NCBI GenBank assembly: GCA_016234555.1 | Contig: JACRBJ010000068.1 | Coordinates: 1 to 64,000 of the forward strand | Length of the DNA stretch: 64,000 nucleotides | Reading direction: 5' to 3' | Source of the DNA: Chloroflexota bacterium | Lineage (GTDB): Bacteria; Chloroflexota; Anaerolineae; Anaerolineales; Villigracilaceae | Shown here: positions 59,671 to 64,000 of the stretch, in pieces | Position numbering within the stretch: position 1 is the first letter of the stretch | How the letters are laid out: each line of letters opens with the position of its first letter | Translations under genes and position numbers: made by a program | Notes under the pieces: model-generated | What the model was told of the DNA's origin: nothing | The model's input: only the letters and a program-made list of their open reading frames with translations | Database searches by the model: none

Positions 59671-60213
59671 ATGAGTTACTTGTCGATGTTTGAGTTTACC
59701 GAAGAGGATTTGAAATCGAACAAGCGCGGCTTTTTCAGCGCCTCGCAGAAAGCCGTGCTCAAAGGCTACGCGGAAGGCATGCGTAGTACGCAAAGAGGCG
59801 GGATATGGGTTGTCGTCTTTTTTCTCTTTTTGGGTTTGTGCATTATTTTGGGCATGTCCCTTTCCAATGAAAGCTCGCGCAGGGCACTGTTCTCGGACCC
59901 GTTAATCTTGATTGCGCTTGCAATGATCGTCCCTGTGGTGCTTGGCATCTACGCTTTGAGTATTTGGGGAGCATACAGAAGGGCGGATCGATTGGCGAAT
60001 GCCGAGTTGAAAAGCGTCGAAGGCGCGGCGCGGCTGGACGAGAGTCATGATGATGGAGTTGGCTCGACTTATTACGTGATTGTCAACAAGGTAAAACTCC
60101 CCATCCCGGAAGAGTCCAGCGGTAGCGTTTTCCAGGAAGGGAAGAGGTATCGCATTTTCTACTGCGAGACCTCCATGTTCAAATACATCCTGTCGTTTGA
60201 AAAACTGGATTAG
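59671..60213 (+). CDS. Unknown two-helix membrane protein
   Basis: A 180-residue protein started at MSYLSMFEF (59671), 10 nt after the SufR-like stop codon with GAGGAT upstream. Helices lie near 45-67 and 77-100. The N-terminal part (EEDLKSNKRGFFSASQKAVL) and C-terminal part (YYVIVNKVKLPIPEES...YRIFYCETS) are soluble; the latter looks like a small beta-rich domain. I do not recognise the family. It is probably cotranscribed with the regulator. Confidence 0.75.
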   Translation: MSYLSMFEFTEEDLKSNKRGFFSASQKAVLKGYAEGMRSTQRGGIWVVVFFLFLGLCIILGMSLSNESSRRALFSDPLILIALAMIVPVVLGIYALSIWGAYRRADRLANAELKSVEGAARLDESHDDGVGSTYYVIVNKVKLPIPEESSGSVFQEGKRYRIFYCETSMFKYILSFEKLD

Positions 60214-60273
60214 CCGGTTCTGACATGCCATTCTCTCCACCGAGGACGGCGGCTTGAGCGGGGTATTTTGTGG

Positions 60274-60279
60274 CAAAAT
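60274..60279 (+). promoter_or_regulatory. -10 box of a leaderless promoter for the CapA-family gene
   Basis: CAAAAT ends 6 nt before the ATG at 60286; no Shine-Dalgarno is present. Confidence 0.45.
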
Positions 60280-60285
60280 AGGCGG

Positions 60286-61938
60286 ATGCGAAAATTTGTC
60301 ATTGCCTTTGTCCTGCTTGCCGTTCTTGCGGCATGTGTCTCCGCAACCGAATCCCCAACAAGCACGCCCGTCCCTTCCCCTTTGCCGGTACCGACGGCAA
60401 CATCCACGCCCATGCCCGACGCGCTGTGGGTGAGTCCTGCCGTCCCTGCGCAGCTCGCAGACTTGAGCCGAACCTGGGGGATTCCGCTGACTACCAATTC
60501 CGCGTCTGCCACACAAAAACTTGAACTTTCCGACTCAGGTTCTTTGTGGATTTATGCCCTCGTTGCGCCTTTTCCCACGGTGATAGACGGGGTGGACTCT
60601 CAGACTCTGGTCGCCACTTGGAAGGGAAACCCAACCGACCTCATGGCTGGTCGCAGTTTGCTGATGGCGGAATCCACCTGGAGCGTTTTCTCCGCTCTCT
60701 GGGGAGAACCAGCCTCAGGCGCGGTCCGCGTTTTGCCGTCGGAGCAGATTCTGGATTCAGCGTGGAAAGAGTCCGCCTGGGCGATCATCCCCTTCGAGGA
60801 AATCCAACCCAAATGGAAAGTCCTCAGCGTGGATGGTCAATCTCCCATCCACAAAAATTTCGACGCGGAAGCATATCCGTTGAAAGCGTATTTTTCGTCT
60901 GGCTTCCCCATGCCCAAATCGAACCGCGACCCATCCAAACTGACAACGGTGATGTTAACCGGTGTGACGGCAATCGTCCGCGCCACGGCGGCGACGATGG
61001 AAATGAAGGGCGTGACCTACCCCGGCGATTTGATCGGCGACTGGCTGCGCGAAGCGGACATCACCCACATCAGCAACGAAGTCACCTTTGACAAGGACTG
61101 TCCGCCGCCGCGCGCGGGCTACCGCAATTTCATTTTGTGCAGCGACCCGAAGTACATGGACCTGCTGTTGGACGTTGGCATGGATGTGGTTGAGTTGACA
61201 GGCGACCACCTGCGTGACCGCGGCGAGAATGCGTTGTTGGAAACACTCGACATTTATAAAGCGAACAATATTCCCTATTATGGCGGCGGAAAAAATGCCG
61301 AAGAAGCGCGCCAGCCTGTATTGATGGAAGTCAACGGAAACAAGATTGCCTTTATGGGCTGCAACGGCAAACGCGCCGAGAAATATCCAAAGGCTGGAGA
61401 AAAAACTCCGGGACCTGCACTATGTGATTACGATTATTTTGCGGAGCAGATGACCGCCTTGAAGGCACAGGGTTACCAGATCATCTTTACTTTTCAGCAC
61501 GAGGAATGTTATTCGGCGATGCCGTGTTACACACACGAGGATGCCTTTCACACGGTGGCGGATGCGGGCGCGACAGTTGTCAGCGGCAGCCAGGCGCATT
61601 ATCCGCATATCATGGAGTTCCGTGGCGATTCGTTCATCCATTACGGTTTGGGGAATTTGTTCTTCGACCAGATGTCCTACATCCTGCCGAGCGGCGAGGT
61701 GATCGACGAAACGCGGCGCGAGTTCTACGACCGCCACGTTTTTTACGATGGGAAATATCTCGGTGTGGAGTTATTGACCGGGATGCTGGAGGATTATTCC
61801 CGTCCGCGCCCAATGACGGAGGCGGAGCGAAGCGCTTTTCTCGCAGAGTATTTCTATCTCAGTGGCTGGACAAACGCACCATCCCCGACCCCCATTCCCG
61901 TGCCAACGGTCACGCTGACGCCAATTGTCTTGCCGTAG
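60286..61938 (+). CDS. CapA/PgsA-family lipoprotein (metallophosphatase-like)
   Basis: A 550-residue lipoprotein. Signal peptide with lipobox LAVLAAC (Cys about 17), a Thr/Pro linker, then a CapA-type domain: 'ITHISNEVTFDKDCPPP', 'VDVVELTGDHLRDRG', 'YQIIFTFQHEECYS' and 'SGSQAHYPHIMEF...YGLGNLFFDQM'. The usual N-terminal GDxML motif appears as LTGVTAIVR, with the expected metal-binding Asp missing, so activity is uncertain. CapA proteins act in poly-gamma-glutamate or capsule assembly. It is preceded by a TANAAT-type box and followed by a terminator. Confidence 0.85.
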   Translation: MRKFVIAFVLLAVLAACVSATESPTSTPVPSPLPVPTATSTPMPDALWVSPAVPAQLADLSRTWGIPLTTNSASATQKLELSDSGSLWIYALVAPFPTVIDGVDSQTLVATWKGNPTDLMAGRSLLMAESTWSVFSALWGEPASGAVRVLPSEQILDSAWKESAWAIIPFEEIQPKWKVLSVDGQSPIHKNFDAEAYPLKAYFSSGFPMPKSNRDPSKLTTVMLTGVTAIVRATAATMEMKGVTYPGDLIGDWLREADITHISNEVTFDKDCPPPRAGYRNFILCSDPKYMDLLLDVGMDVVELTGDHLRDRGENALLETLDIYKANNIPYYGGGKNAEEARQPVLMEVNGNKIAFMGCNGKRAEKYPKAGEKTPGPALCDYDYFAEQMTALKAQGYQIIFTFQHEECYSAMPCYTHEDAFHTVADAGATVVSGSQAHYPHIMEFRGDSFIHYGLGNLFFDQMSYILPSGEVIDETRREFYDRHVFYDGKYLGVELLTGMLEDYSRPRPMTEAERSAFLAEYFYLSGWTNAPSPTPIPVPTVTLTPIVLP

Positions 61939-61943
61939 GAGCC

Positions 61944-61998
61944 TATTCTGGAGTCCGACAGCTCACTCGCTCTGTGGGTGCCGTCGGACTCCAGAATA
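61944..61998. terminator. Long inverted repeat, probable bidirectional terminator
   Basis: A perfect 16-bp inverted repeat (61944-61959/61983-61998) with a 23-nt loop lies between the convergent CapA-family and histidine kinase genes. Confidence 0.6.
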
Positions 61999-62012
61999 AT
62001 TCGGACAGCCTC

Positions 62013-64000
62013 TTAACGATGATCGCCCCTTTGCAACAGGTTTTCGATCAACTCTGCCAGCGTTTTCAAACTGACGGGTTTGGTCAGGTACTCATTGGCT
62101 CCCGCTTCGAGACAGCGTTCGCGGTCGCCGGGCATGGCAAGGGCGGTCAGTGCAATGATCGGGGTGGAGCCAAATTCGGGAAGTTCGCGAAGGCGTTTGA
62201 TCGTCTCGAAGCCGTTCATGTCGGGCATTTGAATGTCCATCAGGATCAGGGCGGGTTTTTGCTCCCGCGCCTTTTCAATGGCTTCCATCCCGTTTTTTGC
62301 TTCGATGACTTCATGCCCTTTGCTGGTGAGAAAGTCACTCGTCACCATCATGTTGATGGGATTGTCCTCGGTGATCAGGATGCGTTTGTTTTTCGCCCCT
62401 GGAACAAGGGGTGCCGTTTTGCCCAAAAGATCCCGGTCGATTATTTCCTGGACATCCCTGCCCGTCACGTTCTGCAACCTGATCGGGATGTTGACGCGAA
62501 AACAACTGCCCCTGTCCAACTCGCTTTCCACCTCGACGCTGCCGCCGTGCAACTCGACCAGTTTCTTAACCAGGCTTAGTCCCAGGCCCGTGCCTTCGTG
62601 CTGGCGCGACAGGCTGCTGTCCAACTGTACGAAGGGTTCGAAAAGTTTTTGCAGGTTTTCAGGGGCGATGCCTATGCCGTTATCCGTGACCGAAAACTGC
62701 ACCTGGCTTGCTTCAATATCCTCGCGGACTTCGAGTTTTATATTCCCGCGTTCGGGTGTGAATTTCACAGCGTTGTTCAGCAGATTGACCAGGATCTGTT
62801 TGAGGCGTTTGGGGTCGGCGAAGATCATGGCGGCAGGCGCGGCGGGCAAATATTCAACTGTGATGGATTTCTTCTGCGCCAGTTGCCTGATGAATGCCAG
62901 ACTCGACTGGCAGACCGAATTCAACGGGACGACTTCACTGTGCAGTTCGAAATTTCCCGCCTCGATCTTGGAAATATCCAGAATGTCGTTGATCAGTCCC
63001 AACAGGTGCTGTCCGCTGGAGTGGATGATTCCCAAATCCTGGGCTTGCTTTTCGCTCACGGGACCGCGGGTCCCCTGCATGAGCATTTCGGCGAATCCCA
63101 TAATCCCGTTGAGCGGCGTCCGCAATTCATGGCTCATGTTCGCCAGGAATTCATCCTTGGCGCGGTTGGCGCGGACGAGTTCGGCTGTGCGTTCCTGCAC
63201 GCGCTGTTCGAGTTCGGCGCTTTGCTGGCGGACCTGCTCGAAGAGTCGTGCGTTCTGAATTGCCACGGAAATCTGCGCCGCAACTGTTTCGAGAACGCTT
63301 TCGTCGGTCTCGGAATAGGCGTCTGGTCGCACTGATTCCACGTTGACCACCCCGATGATGCTTTCTCCTGCCTTTAGTGGGACGCACAACTCGGAACGGA
63401 TATTCTCGCGTACTGCGAGGTAACGTTTGTCGTGACGGACGTCCCCCACCCGCACCTTTTCACCGGTTTGGGCGACCCAGCCTATAATCCCCCTGCCAGG
63501 ACGAATTTCCTGTCTGTCGAGCCCCCCCTTTAAAGCGGCTGCTTCCTCTTCCTTCCTTCCCTCTGTGCCGAGAGCAAAGGTCGACAGGCGCTCTCCCGAC
63601 TCCTCGATCAACAACACCGCGCCGTAAGTGTAGTGGAGGATGTCTTCGAGGGTTTTGATGACTTCGTTGGCGAGAACCTGCGGCGAGTATAACTTTTGCA
63701 GGCGCGCCGCGGCCGCATTTACCGCCTTGAGCTGGTTTGTGTAATATTGGGTCGCCTTTTCCGCCTGTTTCCGCTCGGTGATGTCGATCAGGCTGCCCTC
63801 ATAAAAAAGCATCCTTTCCGCCTCGTCTCGCACAGCCCGGATATGATCCTCCGTCCAGAGGGTCGTTCCGTCCGCGCGGCGGTATTCAGCCTCGAAGTTG
63901 GAAATGGTGTTGACATTTTCAATCTCCCTCCTGAATCTCTCGTCATCCGCGGGGTCGACGTAAAAGTCCACAACATTTCTTCCCAGCAGGGATTCGCGTT
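62013..64000 (-). CDS. Hybrid sensor histidine kinase, N-terminus outside the window
   Basis: An incomplete gene: the frame continues upstream beyond position 64000 (…RESLLGRNVVDFYVDP, a PAS start). The visible part contains a PAS domain ending 'YEGSLIDITERKQ', a GAF domain (YSPQVLANEVIKTL...SELCVPLKAGESIIGVVNVES), a HisKA domain with the phospho-accepting His in DEFLANMSHELRTPLNGI, an HATPase domain (FSVTDNGIGIAPEN, GTGLGLSLVKKL) and a C-terminal receiver domain with the phospho-Asp in LILMDIQMPDMNG. No membrane helix is visible. Output regulator unknown. Confidence 0.93.
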   Translation of the reverse strand, partial: RESLLGRNVVDFYVDPADDERFRREIENVNTISNFEAEYRRADGTTLWTEDHIRAVRDEAERMLFYEGSLIDITERKQAEKATQYYTNQLKAVNAAAARLQKLYSPQVLANEVIKTLEDILHYTYGAVLLIEESGERLSTFALGTEGRKEEEAAALKGGLDRQEIRPGRGIIGWVAQTGEKVRVGDVRHDKRYLAVRENIRSELCVPLKAGESIIGVVNVESVRPDAYSETDESVLETVAAQISVAIQNARLFEQVRQQSAELEQRVQERTAELVRANRAKDEFLANMSHELRTPLNGIMGFAEMLMQGTRGPVSEKQAQDLGIIHSSGQHLLGLINDILDISKIEAGNFELHSEVVPLNSVCQSSLAFIRQLAQKKSITVEYLPAAPAAMIFADPKRLKQILVNLLNNAVKFTPERGNIKLEVREDIEASQVQFSVTDNGIGIAPENLQKLFEPFVQLDSSLSRQHEGTGLGLSLVKKLVELHGGSVEVESELDRGSCFRVNIPIRLQNVTGRDVQEIIDRDLLGKTAPLVPGAKNKRILITEDNPINMMVTSDFLTSKGHEVIEAKNGMEAIEKAREQKPALILMDIQMPDMNGFETIKRLRELPEFGSTPIIALTALAMPGDRERCLEAGANEYLTKPVSLKTLAELIENLLQRGDHR

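Noticed and set aside
1..64000. tRNA, rRNA, CRISPR arrays, integrase gene
   Set aside because: I looked for tRNA-like ends, rRNA motifs, regularly spaced repeats and tyrosine recombinase motifs and found none.

Overview
The window looks like a piece of chromosome from an uncultured Anaerolineae-type member of the Chloroflexota. The evidence is GC-rich coding sequence with many Thr/Pro-rich lipoproteins (lipobox ending in Cys), VanW and LytR-CpsA-Psr (LCP) envelope proteins, a fused NuoC-NuoD, genes packed with ATGA overlaps, and a recurrent start architecture in which a TANAAT -10 box lies 6-9 nt before the ATG. I see no tRNA, rRNA or CRISPR array. Taxonomy is inferred from this gene content only.

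Region 1-15 kb is accessory. A transposase N-terminus runs off the left edge. It is followed by an AT-rich membrane-protein gene with an integron-type attC site at its 3' end (118-246) and a matching cassette boundary (1626-1635), so it is a lone gene cassette. A 3,064-residue secreted protein fills 2085-11279; I read it as three 7-repeat delta-60 blocks, one 7-repeat Gloeo/Verruco block, DNRLRE domains and eight cadherin-like repeats. After a small membrane protein and a lipoprotein comes a second insertion (13099-14887): two AT-rich cassettes, one with a complete attC and one with a truncated attC. No integrase is visible.

Region 15-32 kb holds glycerate kinase, a PhnD-like lipoprotein with an adenylate/guanylate cyclase, a GH114 lipoprotein followed by a possible 20-residue peptide, secD-secF, an overlapping operon (PP2C phosphatase, TrkA-type channel lacking the K+ filter, small P-loop kinase, M1 metallopeptidase), a candidate DNA methyltransferase/PD-(D/E)XK nuclease pair with an SH3 lipoprotein, and an envelope-type operon (VanW, Trm112-like zinc protein, HEAT protein, LCP).

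Region 32-54 kb holds fmt, a MIP channel, a glycan cluster (34.4-42.4 kb: two GT2 enzymes, WbqC-like, methyltransferase, two DegT-type aminotransferases, a polytopic membrane protein and a histidine phosphatase), a ketopantoate-reductase-like gene, a TGS-containing nucleoside kinase, xseA-xseB, a PAP2-like protein, murJ, a PIG-L deacetylase, ricT/PSP1, a membrane-tethered WD40 protein and a DUF4184-like protein.

Region 54-64 kb contains an iron-sulfur locus: iscX-nuoB-nuoCD-nuoI followed by mrp, divergent from a SufR-like regulator with the CX12C...C cysteine pattern, with a CAAA-N6-TTTG palindrome between the two promoters. A membrane protein, a CapA-family lipoprotein and an incomplete hybrid histidine kinase close the window.

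Three patterns deserve attention: the attC sites and cassettes, a family of degenerate 7-nt and 8-nt word arrays at gene ends (one inside murJ), and the SufR-controlled Fe-S/complex I locus.
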